A stretch of 64,000 nucleotides of DNA from contig NZ_JARQXA010000008.1 of assembly GCF_029543155.1 (NCBI RefSeq), positions 94,433 to 158,432 of the forward strand, written 5' to 3'. This document shows, piece by piece, positions 33,297-40,879 of the stretch. How positions within the stretch are numbered: position 1 is the first letter of the stretch; every line of letters starts with the position of its first letter. The stretch is from Sphingomonas sp. HITSZ_GF. Its GTDB lineage: Bacteria > Pseudomonadota > Alphaproteobacteria > Sphingomonadales > Sphingomonadaceae. The position numbers and the translations under genes were made by a program. The notes under the pieces are model-generated. The model saw only the letters and a program-made list of their open reading frames with translations, had not been told where the DNA came from and searched no databases.

Positions 33297-33731
33297 TCAC
33301 CATTTCCCGGCAGCTTCCTCGTCGCTCGCCCGCGCCTCGACCCAGCTTGCGGCTTCCCCGCGCCACTCCCGCTTCCAGAAGGGCGCGTCGGTCTTGAGCC
33401 GGTCGATCAGATAGGCGCAGGCGTCGAGCGCTTCGCGGCGGTGCGCCGCGGCGGCGGCGATGAAGACGATGCGCTCGCCCACTTCCATGCGGCCCACGCG
33501 GTGGAGGATGGTGACGCCGAGCAGGCTCCAGCGGTCCATCGCCTGCTCCGCCAGCATGCACAGCGCATCCTCGGTCATGCCGGGATAATGTTCGAGCTCG
33601 AGCGCGGTGACGCCGCCATCGCCGCGAACCACCCCGGTGAAGCTCGCCACCCCGCCCGCGCCGCGCTCCTCGAGCGCCGCCAGCTCAACCGCCAGCTCGA
33701 TCGGCGCGGGATCGATCGAGACGCGGATCAT
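33297..33731 (-). CDS. moaE: Molybdopterin synthase large subunit
   Basis: 144 residues. The MoaE markers are GAVASFTG-type GGVASFTGVVRGDGG, LELEHYPGMTE, RVGRMEVGERIVFIA, the HRREALDACAYLID helix and KTDAPFWKREW with the active-site Lys residues. It joins MoaD to add the two sulfurs of molybdopterin. The ATG overlaps the moaD stop by four bases (ATGA). Confidence 0.95.
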   Translation of the reverse strand: MIRVSIDPAPIELAVELAALEERGAGGVASFTGVVRGDGGVTALELEHYPGMTEDALCMLAEQAMDRWSLLGVTILHRVGRMEVGERIVFIAAAAAHRREALDACAYLIDRLKTDAPFWKREWRGEAASWVEARASDEEAAGKW

Positions 33732-33982
33732 CCGCCGGTCACCGGGGGGAAGAGCGCGACTTCCTTCGCGCCGTTCAAGGGCGTGTCGAGGGCCACGAAG
33801 CGCTGGTCGACCGCGGCGCGCAGCCGGGCGGGATCGGCGAAGGCGGCGGCATGGCCGGGGCTCCGCTGTGCGAGCCAGGCGATCAGATCGGCGACGCTGG
33901 CCACGGCTTCAGGCGGGTCGATGCGCTCCTGCCCCACGCCCACCGCCTCACGGACCCAGGCGAAGTAGAGCAGGTCGATCAT
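33728..33982 (-). CDS. moaD: Molybdopterin synthase sulfur carrier subunit
   Basis: 84 residues from ATG 33982, overlapping the pgsA stop by four bases. Ubiquitin-like fold; ends VALFPPVTGG with the C-terminal Gly-Gly that is thiocarboxylated. Conserved MIDLLYFAWVREAVG start. Works with MoaE. Confidence 0.93.
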   Translation of the reverse strand: MIDLLYFAWVREAVGVGQERIDPPEAVASVADLIAWLAQRSPGHAAAFADPARLRAAVDQRFVALDTPLNGAKEVALFPPVTGG

Positions 33983-34533
33983 GTGTCCATGTGCCGCAGA
34001 CCGACGCGCAGATAATCCCAGCCGGTGATCAGGGTGAGCGCAGCGGAGACCCAGAAGGCAGCGAGCGCGACCTGCCAGAGCCAGAGGAAATCGGGCAGCG
34101 CGCCGGCAAGGATCAACCCGCCCAGCGCGAGCAGCTGGAGCGTGGTCTTCCATTTGGCGAGGCGCGAGACCGGGAGCGACACCTGGATGCCGCCGAGGAA
34201 CTCGCGCAGCCCCGACACGGCGATCTCGCGCATCAGGATCACCAGCGCCGGGATCAGATGGAGATCGGTGATCACCCCGCGCCCGGCGAGGATCAGCAGC
34301 ACCGCCGCGACCATGATCTTGTCGGCGATCGGATCGAGGAACACGCCGAGCTTGGAGACGGTGCCCTGGGCGCGGGCGAGATAGCCGTCGAAATAATCGG
34401 TGACGCCCATCAGGCAGTAGATCGCGAAGGCGATGCCATAGCCCAGCCGCCATTCGGGCCACCACAGGAACGCCGCGAGCAGCGGCACGGTGATGATGCG
34501 GGATAGCGTGAGGATGTTGGGCAGCGTCAGCAT
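33979..34533 (-). CDS. pgsA: CDP-diacylglycerol--glycerol-3-phosphate 3-phosphatidyltransferase
   Basis: 184 residues with about four membrane helices. The CDP-alcohol phosphotransferase signature is DYFDGYLARAQGTVSKLGVF followed by LDPIADK (D-G-x2-A-R-x8-G-x3-D-x3-D). Conserved MREIAVSGLREFL follows. It makes phosphatidylglycerol-phosphate. First gene of a three-gene operon with moaD and moaE, linked by ATGA overlaps. Confidence 0.94.
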   Translation of the reverse strand: MLTLPNILTLSRIITVPLLAAFLWWPEWRLGYGIAFAIYCLMGVTDYFDGYLARAQGTVSKLGVFLDPIADKIMVAAVLLILAGRGVITDLHLIPALVILMREIAVSGLREFLGGIQVSLPVSRLAKWKTTLQLLALGGLILAGALPDFLWLWQVALAAFWVSAALTLITGWDYLRVGLRHMDT

Positions 34534-34597
34534 TTGCAGACGCTTACCACCGGTGCTGCCCCGCCGTCATCCCCGGGTTTGCGCCCGCCCTCCACCC

Positions 34598-34679
34598 CGT
34601 CATCCCGGCGAAAGCCGGGATCTCAGGCGAAGGCGCGGGGAAGGAGCCGCACGAGATCCCGGCTTTCGCCGGGATGACG
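34598..34679. repeat. REP-like bipartite inverted repeat (copy 9)
   Basis: Arms CGTCATCCCGGCGAAAGCC and GGCTTTCGCCGGGATGACG, the same family as copies 4 and 10. It separates the pgsA promoter side from the end of the GH97 gene. Confidence 0.85.
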
Positions 34680-34706
34680 GTATGAGGTGGTGTGAGGGTT
34701 TGGGGG

Positions 34707-36728
34707 CTACTTCAACAACTTGAAGCGGATCGCCTGCCCTCCGCCAGCCGCCAGATCGAGGGTAAGCGTGTCGGCGCTGGTGACCATGCGCTTCTCGATC
34801 GCATAGGCGACCGGGTTCTTGACGTAATCGGCATCCGCCGCATCGCGGTAGATCTGCGCTTCGTAGCGCTTGCCGGGGGCGAGGAAATCGAGCTTCACCG
34901 GCAGCTTGCGCGCGGTCTCGTCGGTGATCGCGCCGAGATACCAGTCGCCGCCGCCGCGCGGCTGGCGCGCGACCACGACATAGTCGCCGATCTCCGAAGC
35001 CAGAGTCCGCGTCGTCTCCCAATCGGTCGGCACGTCGCGGATGAACTGGAAGGCGTCGAGATGCTTCTCGTAATTCTCGGGCAGGTCCGCCGCCATGTGG
35101 ATCGGCGAGTAGAGCACGACATATTCGGCGAGCTGCGCGGCGAGCGTCGACTGGTTGCGCTCGGTGAGCAGCGTCTTGCCGTGCTCGAGATCGAAGATGC
35201 CCGGCGTGAAGTCCATCGGCCCGGCGAGCATACGGGTGAAGGGCAGGATCGTCAGATGCTCGGGCGGGTTGGTCGGGCGGCCCCAGGCGTTGAACTCCTG
35301 GCCCCGCGCGCCTTCGCGGCTCACCCAATTGGGCCAGGTGCGGCGCAGACCGGTGTCCTTGACCGGTTCGTGCGTGTCCATCGTGATATGGCGCTTCGCT
35401 GCGGCCTCGACCACCTTGAGGTGGTGCCGGACCATGAACTGGCCGGCGAACCACTGCTTGCCGCCCTCACGATCGAGGATGTCGCCCGAATGGCGGACAT
35501 AGCCGGTCTTCACCGCGGGCACCCCGACCTTGGCATAGAGATCGAGCGCGGCATCGAGCTGGTTCTCGTAATTGACCACGGCGCCTGCGGTCTCGTGATG
35601 GCCGATCAGATGGACGCCCTTCGACTTCGCATAGGCCGAGAGCATCGGCAGGTCGAAATCTGGGTAGGATTGGGTGAAGCTGAACTTGTCGCCATTCTCG
35701 ATCCACTCGCCGTCCCAGCCCTGGTTCCAGCCCTCGACCAGCACCCCGTCGAAGCCGTATTTCGCGGCGAAATCGATATAGCGCTTCACATTGGCGTTGT
35801 TGGCGCCGTGGGTGGGACCGCTTCCCCAGCTGGTCTTGTTGAGGTGCATCTCCCACCAGACGCCGACATATTTCCCCGGCTTGAACCAGTTCCGGATGTC
35901 GGGGAGCTTGCTCGGCTCGTTCAAGTTGAGCTCGATCCGGCTGTCGGCCAGCGCGCCGGGCGTGGTGCCGATCAGGATCGTGCGCCAGGGCGTGGCGAAG
36001 GGGCCGGTCTTCCTGGCGCCGACCCCGTCGGGCCAGGGCATCAGCCAGGCGGTGAGCGAGCCGGCGCCATCGCCCTGGAGCAGCATGCTCGGGAAATCGA
36101 CCAGCGCAGCTTCGTGGAAGGACAGATACAGGCCGTTGTCGCCCTTCAGCGTCAGCGGCGTCTCGGCCAGGGTGATCCGGCGCGCATCGGTCTGGGTGTA
36201 GAGATACTCGTCGCGCTCCTGGCCGAGGCCCTGATACCACCAGGCCTGATAGGCGCCCTGCGTCCTGAACTGGGTGCGATCGGCCGTGACGCCGACCTGT
36301 TCGCCTGCCGGGATGCCGGCATAGGTGTAGCGGAAGCCGATCCCGTCGTCGAAGATGCGGAAGGTGACCTGCATCGCCTTGTTGAGCACAGTGTCGCCGG
36401 CGATCGTGACGGCCAGCTCGGCATGGTTGTCGCGGATCAGACGCTGCTCGCCCCAGGGCTGCTCCCAGCTGCTGTCCGAAGCCGTGCGGTGGGCATCGGT
36501 GATCGCAGTGTAGCGCGCCTGGGGCTCGCCGGCGAAACTGAGGCCGAGGGCCGAGGGGGCGATCACCACCTTGTCGCCGCGCTTCACCTCGTAGCGCGCC
36601 TGCCCGCCTTCGACCGAGACGCAGACTTCGAGCACCTTGCCCGGCGACTGGGCGCATTCCCGGTCCGCCGCCAAGGCCGTGCCGGGAAGCGCAAGTGCGA
36701 GGAGCGTGACGAGGGTGCGAGAAGTCAT
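34707..36728 (-). CDS. Glycoside hydrolase family 97 protein (alpha-glucosidase-like)
   Basis: 673 residues from ATG 36728 (MTSRTLVTLLALALPGTALA, a Sec signal), preceded by CAGGAAAG. GH97 architecture: an N-terminal beta-sandwich (residues about 25-270), a TIM barrel, and a C-terminal beta domain. Key parts are GVLVEGWNQGW, TMDTHEPVKDTGLRRTWPN with a conserved Glu, and REGARGQEFNAW with the next Glu, the inverting-type glutamates as in the Bacteroides alpha-glucosidase. It would release glucose in the periplasm from oligosaccharides taken in by the TonB-dependent receptor. Last gene of the uptake locus, 23 bp after the cupin gene. Confidence 0.92.
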   Translation of the reverse strand: MTSRTLVTLLALALPGTALAADRECAQSPGKVLEVCVSVEGGQARYEVKRGDKVVIAPSALGLSFAGEPQARYTAITDAHRTASDSSWEQPWGEQRLIRDNHAELAVTIAGDTVLNKAMQVTFRIFDDGIGFRYTYAGIPAGEQVGVTADRTQFRTQGAYQAWWYQGLGQERDEYLYTQTDARRITLAETPLTLKGDNGLYLSFHEAALVDFPSMLLQGDGAGSLTAWLMPWPDGVGARKTGPFATPWRTILIGTTPGALADSRIELNLNEPSKLPDIRNWFKPGKYVGVWWEMHLNKTSWGSGPTHGANNANVKRYIDFAAKYGFDGVLVEGWNQGWDGEWIENGDKFSFTQSYPDFDLPMLSAYAKSKGVHLIGHHETAGAVVNYENQLDAALDLYAKVGVPAVKTGYVRHSGDILDREGGKQWFAGQFMVRHHLKVVEAAAKRHITMDTHEPVKDTGLRRTWPNWVSREGARGQEFNAWGRPTNPPEHLTILPFTRMLAGPMDFTPGIFDLEHGKTLLTERNQSTLAAQLAEYVVLYSPIHMAADLPENYEKHLDAFQFIRDVPTDWETTRTLASEIGDYVVVARQPRGGGDWYLGAITDETARKLPVKLDFLAPGKRYEAQIYRDAADADYVKNPVAYAIEKRMVTSADTLTLDLAAGGGQAIRFKLLK

Positions 36729-36751
36729 CCGGTTTCTTTCCTGTGGGGAGA

Positions 36752-37783
36752 TCATTTGAGGAATGCCGCGCGCAGGCGCTGGCGGAGCGCGGCGCGTTCG
36801 CCCGCGCGCATCTCGCCGAGCGGGCCACGCTGGCCGGGCGGGATATGCGCGGCACCGTCCTCGCCGAAGACGTGCGCGCCGAACATCGCCTGCCAATAGG
36901 CGCGCTCGTGCGGCGGCAGCTGGCGATAGGCGAGGAGCGCGGCGAGGAAGACGTCGTGCGGCTGCTCGACGCCGGTGGCATCGTCGCCCCACCAATAGTT
37001 CACCATCGCGTTGAAGGGGCTCAGCGAGCTGACATGGTGCCACCAGAGGCGCGGAATGAAGAGCGCGTCGCCGGGATCGAGGAACGCCACCCGCGCGCTG
37101 GCCAGCGCATCGGCGAAGCGCGGGAAGCGCGCGAGATCGGGCGCCTCGGGATCGACCAGCGAAAGCGGCGGCGGATTGTCGAGCGGGCCGACATAGAGGT
37201 TCGCCACCTGATCGGGCGGGAAGAGCAGGAAGCGGCGGCGGCCGGCAAGCACGCAGGCGAGATTGTGATCGCGGTCGTTGTGCGTGCGGGTGTGGACCGG
37301 GCCACCGACCCAGAGGCGCGGCGCGACGTCCGCCGGCAGCAGCGGCATCGGGTTCTGCGCGACGAAATCGGGCATCTGGCCGCCGAGCGGCAGCATCTGC
37401 ACGGCGACATAGGGCGCATTCTCCTCGCCCGCGAGGCGCAGGATCCGGTCGAGCGCATCGCTCAGCCGGGCGCTGCGGCGGGTGAAGTTGAACTCGCGCA
37501 GATCGGGGCCGTAGCCGAACTTGCCCCGGCTGCGCGCCGGCGCTTCCATCACCGGCACCGGCACGCCGCGATCCATGCCCTTGAGATAGGCGGGCAGCGC
37601 CCCTGCCCGGCCGGCGGCAAGCGCGGGCCAATGCTCGAACAGGCCCTTGAGCACCACCGGGACGCCGGCTTCGATCAGGCCGGCCAGATCGGCGGGCGGC
37701 GGCGCGGTGCGCGCAGCGACGCGCGGCAGGACGTCGAGCGGGCCCGGATCGGGATCGTGCGCGTGGCGGAGCGGCTCAGCCAC
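36752..37783 (-). CDS. Cupin-like (JmjC-related) Fe(II)/2-oxoglutarate-type oxygenase
   Basis: 343 residues; the ATG overlaps the end of the degenerate halogenase gene by eight bases. Cupin_8 pattern: AGVPVVLKGLFEHWPAL, the metal motif HND in RTHNDRDHN, CVLAGRRRFLLFPPDQ, and a distal His in GDALFIPRLWWHHVSSL. Family members hydroxylate proteins or small molecules with 2-oxoglutarate. Such genes recur with TonB-dependent receptors and halogenases in this clade. Substrate unknown. Confidence 0.85.
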   Translation of the reverse strand: MAEPLRHAHDPDPGPLDVLPRVAARTAPPPADLAGLIEAGVPVVLKGLFEHWPALAAGRAGALPAYLKGMDRGVPVPVMEAPARSRGKFGYGPDLREFNFTRRSARLSDALDRILRLAGEENAPYVAVQMLPLGGQMPDFVAQNPMPLLPADVAPRLWVGGPVHTRTHNDRDHNLACVLAGRRRFLLFPPDQVANLYVGPLDNPPPLSLVDPEAPDLARFPRFADALASARVAFLDPGDALFIPRLWWHHVSSLSPFNAMVNYWWGDDATGVEQPHDVFLAALLAYRQLPPHERAYWQAMFGAHVFGEDGAAHIPPGQRGPLGEMRAGERAALRQRLRAAFLK

Positions 37784-39260
37784 GGGCGAGCCCGGCCAGC
37801 CAGGCCGCCTGGGTCGGCTGGCGCAGCACCTGCTCGCGGACGAAGCCGAGCATGCGGCGGAACTGCGCCTTCACTTCCTCGGGTGGCACCCGGTCGATCG
37901 CGGGGGGCCAGCTTTCCGGCTCGACGCCGTGGCCGAGGAACAGCGCGCGCCAGCTGTCCGGCGGGAGGTTTTCCGCCTCGAACGGCGCGAGTTCGGCGCG
38001 GGCGCGGAACAGGGCGAGCATATGCGCGAGATCGGGCGAGACCGCGCCGCCGCGCGCAGCCTCCCAGAAGGGGCCGGCATAGCGGGCGAGCGCATAATGG
38101 GCGGACTGGAAGTCGCGGAGCCGATCGAGCGCTTCGCTCGACGCACGGTTATATTCGGCGCGCTCGGCGACGAAGGCCGGGCTCGCCGGGAAATCGGCGA
38201 GGAGCTGGACGAGGCTGACCTGGAGGCCGAGCAGATCCATGCCGTGGACCGGATCGAAGCGCGCGCCGAGCGTGACGAGGTTGCCGGTCCAGGGCTGCAC
38301 CGGGCGGCCCGGATCGAGCGCGCGGACCACGGCGCCCGCGAGCGGAAGGCCGGCAGCGGCGCAGGCGGCGGCGAGCGCTTCCTCGTCTCCGGCCAGCGCG
38401 CTCGACCAGGCATGGGTGACGAAGGTCGCCGGGCGACCGGGGTGGAGCGCAGTCCAGCCGGCCGGGCCGGCGCGGTTCTCGGCATAGACGGGCGGATCGG
38501 CGAAGGGCGGGCCGGCGGCGGCGAGCATGCGGTCTGCCGGGAAATGCGCGCGCCAGCTGAGGAATGCGGCACCGAGCGCGGCGCCGGCGTCGACGAACAG
38601 GTCTGCGCCCAGGCGACGGCCCTCGCCCAGATCGAGCGCGGCGATCGCCTCCCCTTCCCGCTCCACGGCAATATGTTCGGCGGCGTGGACGGTGACGCCG
38701 TGGCGGATCGCCGCGTCGCGCAGTAGCCGGGCATAGGCGATGGCCGGCAGATGATAGCCATAGTCGCAGCGGCCGTAGATCTCGTTCTCCGCATCGGGGA
38801 GCATCAGGCGGCCGTGGCGGGCGGCGGCGGCGGTAAGCGAGAAATCGTCGAGCGGGACGCTGAGGCCGTGCGCGCGCGCCTTCACCCAATGCGCAAAGAA
38901 ATCACGCCCGGCGATCTGGGTGCCGGCAGAGCCATAGGCGTGGAGAAAAGCGGGTTGCACCGTGGATGTTCCCCGGCCGACGCCGGGGAGCTGATCTGGA
39001 TCCAGTTCCACGAAATTCTGGCCGAGCGTAAGGCTGGCGCCGGTGGCGCGGAGCAGCGCGGCTTCGTCGATGCGGAGCTGGTTGTGCAGCGCCTCGAGCG
39101 CCGGGAAAGTGGCATAGGCATCGACGGGCGCGAGCGCGCTGGGCAGCTCGACGGCCTCGACTTTCACGCCGGAGGGGCTGAGCGCCCGCGCCAGCGCGGC
39201 GGCGGCGAGCCAGAGCGGCGCGTCGCGGCCGGCGACGATGACGGTGAAGGGGGTGCTCAT
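37776..39260 (-). CDS. Degenerate flavin halogenase homologue
   Basis: 494 residues; ATG 39260 overlaps the stop of the upstream halogenase by four bases. Full-length tryptophan-halogenase fold, but the hallmarks are lost: the dinucleotide loop reads VAGRDAPLWLAAAAL instead of VGGGTAGW, the catalytic-Lys site reads ASLTLGQNF (Thr where the partner has Lys), and the WxWxIP site reads GWTALHPGR. It is therefore probably not a halogenase by itself. It could be a partner subunit of the intact copy, or an altered oxidoreductase. Co-translated with its intact partner and the cupin gene. Confidence 0.8.
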   Translation of the reverse strand: MSTPFTVIVAGRDAPLWLAAAALARALSPSGVKVEAVELPSALAPVDAYATFPALEALHNQLRIDEAALLRATGASLTLGQNFVELDPDQLPGVGRGTSTVQPAFLHAYGSAGTQIAGRDFFAHWVKARAHGLSVPLDDFSLTAAAARHGRLMLPDAENEIYGRCDYGYHLPAIAYARLLRDAAIRHGVTVHAAEHIAVEREGEAIAALDLGEGRRLGADLFVDAGAALGAAFLSWRAHFPADRMLAAAGPPFADPPVYAENRAGPAGWTALHPGRPATFVTHAWSSALAGDEEALAAACAAAGLPLAGAVVRALDPGRPVQPWTGNLVTLGARFDPVHGMDLLGLQVSLVQLLADFPASPAFVAERAEYNRASSEALDRLRDFQSAHYALARYAGPFWEAARGGAVSPDLAHMLALFRARAELAPFEAENLPPDSWRALFLGHGVEPESWPPAIDRVPPEEVKAQFRRMLGFVREQVLRQPTQAAWLAGLARG

Positions 39261-40819
39261 GCCGACACCGCCCGGTCGTCGGCAGCGCCGCGCGTGGCCG
39301 AGCAATAGCCGGCGATGAACTCGGCGTGCGAAGGTAGCGCCGCGGCATTGGTGGCGATCCGCGCGCGGAGATCGGCGATACGATCCGCGACGTCGTCGAG
39401 CGGGGCGCGATCGGCCTGGCGATCATAGGCCCGGGGCACGATCCCCTGCCCCATCAGCACCGCCAGCCAGCTGTCGCGCGAGAACAGGCCGAGCTTGTAG
39501 TCCGGCGCGCGGCCGCTGGCGCGGAACAGCTCGATCTTGTGCGCCAGGCTGTCCGGCAACGCCATGTTGCGGACATGGTCCCAGAGCGGTTCGCCGTGGC
39601 GAGCATTGGCGGTGTAGTGGAGCACCAGGAAGTCGCGCGTGCGGTCGTAATGCACCGCGAACAGCCGGTTGAACTCGGCCGCGAGGCGCGGATCGATCGG
39701 GCCGCCCGGCCGGGGCATCAGGTTCGCGAGGTCCATCGTCGCCGCCTGGATCAGGAAGATGCTGGTGGACTCCAGTGGCTCGAGGAAGCCGGAGGACAGC
39801 CCGATCGCGACGACATTTCCCTCCCAGCCGCGCTCGCGGCGGCCGGCCTGGAAGCGCAGCATGCGGGGTTCGAGCAAAGGCGCGCCGTCGATCGCGCCGA
39901 GGACCGTCTCGCGTGCCTGCTCCTCCGAGCAGAAGGCGCTGGAGAAAACATAGCCATTACCGATCCGATGCTGGAGCGGGATGCGCCAGGTCCAGCCACC
40001 TGTCTGGGCAGTCGAGCGCGTGAAGGGCGTGATGCCGGCGACGCTGGCGCAGGGCACCGCCATCGCGCGGTCGCAGGGGAGCCACTGGCTCCAGTCCTGC
40101 CAGGCGACGCCCATGCTCTGCCCCAGCAGCATCGAGCGGAAGCCCGAGCAGTCGATGAACAGGTCGCCTTCGATCGCGGCGCCGGATTCGAGCGAGACGC
40201 GCTCGACCAGGCCGCTTTCAGCATTTCGGGCGACGTCGACGATCTTGCCCTCGACCCGCCGCACGCCACGCTGCGTTGCCCAGCCCCGCAGGAACCGGGC
40301 GTAGAGCCCGGCATCGAAATGATAGGCATAGGAGAAGGTCGAGCGGATCGAGCGTGTATCTTCATTGGGCAGGTCGAACACGCCTTCGCGGCACATCGCC
40401 ACGGCGAAGCTGGTGTCGAACCAGTCACCGACATCCTTGCCGGCGGCCCTGGCGCGCAGCCAGTGATGCTGGAAGTCGAGCCCGCCCCAGCGCTCGCCAA
40501 AGGTGCCGAAGGGGTGGACATAGCGGCCGCCGGGCTTGTCCCAGCCGACGAACTCAATGCCCAGCTTGAAGCTGCCCTGGGTGGCGGCCATAAACTCGGC
40601 CTCGTCGAGCCCGAGCATCGCATTGAACTCGCGGATGTGCGGCAGCGTGGCCTCGCCGACGCCCACGGTGCCGATCTCGTCGGATTCGATCAGCGTGAGT
40701 GCGTAATCCGTATTGGGCAGCAGGCGGGTGAGCCCGGCCGCGCACATCCAGCCGGCGGTGCCGCCGCCGACGATGACGACGCGCAGCGGCGTCGCGGATG
40801 AACTCGACCTGGGCTGCAT
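39257..40819 (-). CDS. Flavin-dependent (tryptophan-halogenase-type) halogenase
   Basis: 520 residues. FAD-binding VIVGGGTAGWMCAAGL near the N-terminus, catalytic Lys85 in GSFKLGIEFVGW, the halogenase signature WTWRIPLQHR (WxWxIP), and GFLEPLESTSIFLIQ with the conserved Glu. All hallmark residues of the FDH family are present, so halogenation (chlorine or bromine) is plausible. The ATG at 40819 has GGGAGCGGG upstream. It follows the TonB receptor gene by 60 bp holding a terminator-like hairpin. The substrate is unknown; relatives in receptor-linked loci act on indoles or on unknown compounds. Confidence 0.9.
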   Translation of the reverse strand: MQPRSSSSATPLRVVIVGGGTAGWMCAAGLTRLLPNTDYALTLIESDEIGTVGVGEATLPHIREFNAMLGLDEAEFMAATQGSFKLGIEFVGWDKPGGRYVHPFGTFGERWGGLDFQHHWLRARAAGKDVGDWFDTSFAVAMCREGVFDLPNEDTRSIRSTFSYAYHFDAGLYARFLRGWATQRGVRRVEGKIVDVARNAESGLVERVSLESGAAIEGDLFIDCSGFRSMLLGQSMGVAWQDWSQWLPCDRAMAVPCASVAGITPFTRSTAQTGGWTWRIPLQHRIGNGYVFSSAFCSEEQARETVLGAIDGAPLLEPRMLRFQAGRRERGWEGNVVAIGLSSGFLEPLESTSIFLIQAATMDLANLMPRPGGPIDPRLAAEFNRLFAVHYDRTRDFLVLHYTANARHGEPLWDHVRNMALPDSLAHKIELFRASGRAPDYKLGLFSRDSWLAVLMGQGIVPRAYDRQADRAPLDDVADRIADLRARIATNAAALPSHAEFIAGYCSATRGAADDRAVSA

Positions 40820-40833
40820 GCTACCCGCTCCCG

Positions 40834-40871
40834 AAAGAAATGGCGCCGCCGGAATGAAGGACGGCGGCGCC
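40834..40871 (-). terminator. Attenuator-like hairpin between the TonB receptor and the halogenase
   Basis: Read on the minus strand, GGCGCCGCC and GGCGGCGCC arms (9 bp; 40863-40871 with 40842-40850) around a 12-nt loop are followed by ATTTCTTTC, a T-rich tail. It could lower transcription past the receptor gene. Confidence 0.6.
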
Positions 40872-40879
40872 GAGGGGAG

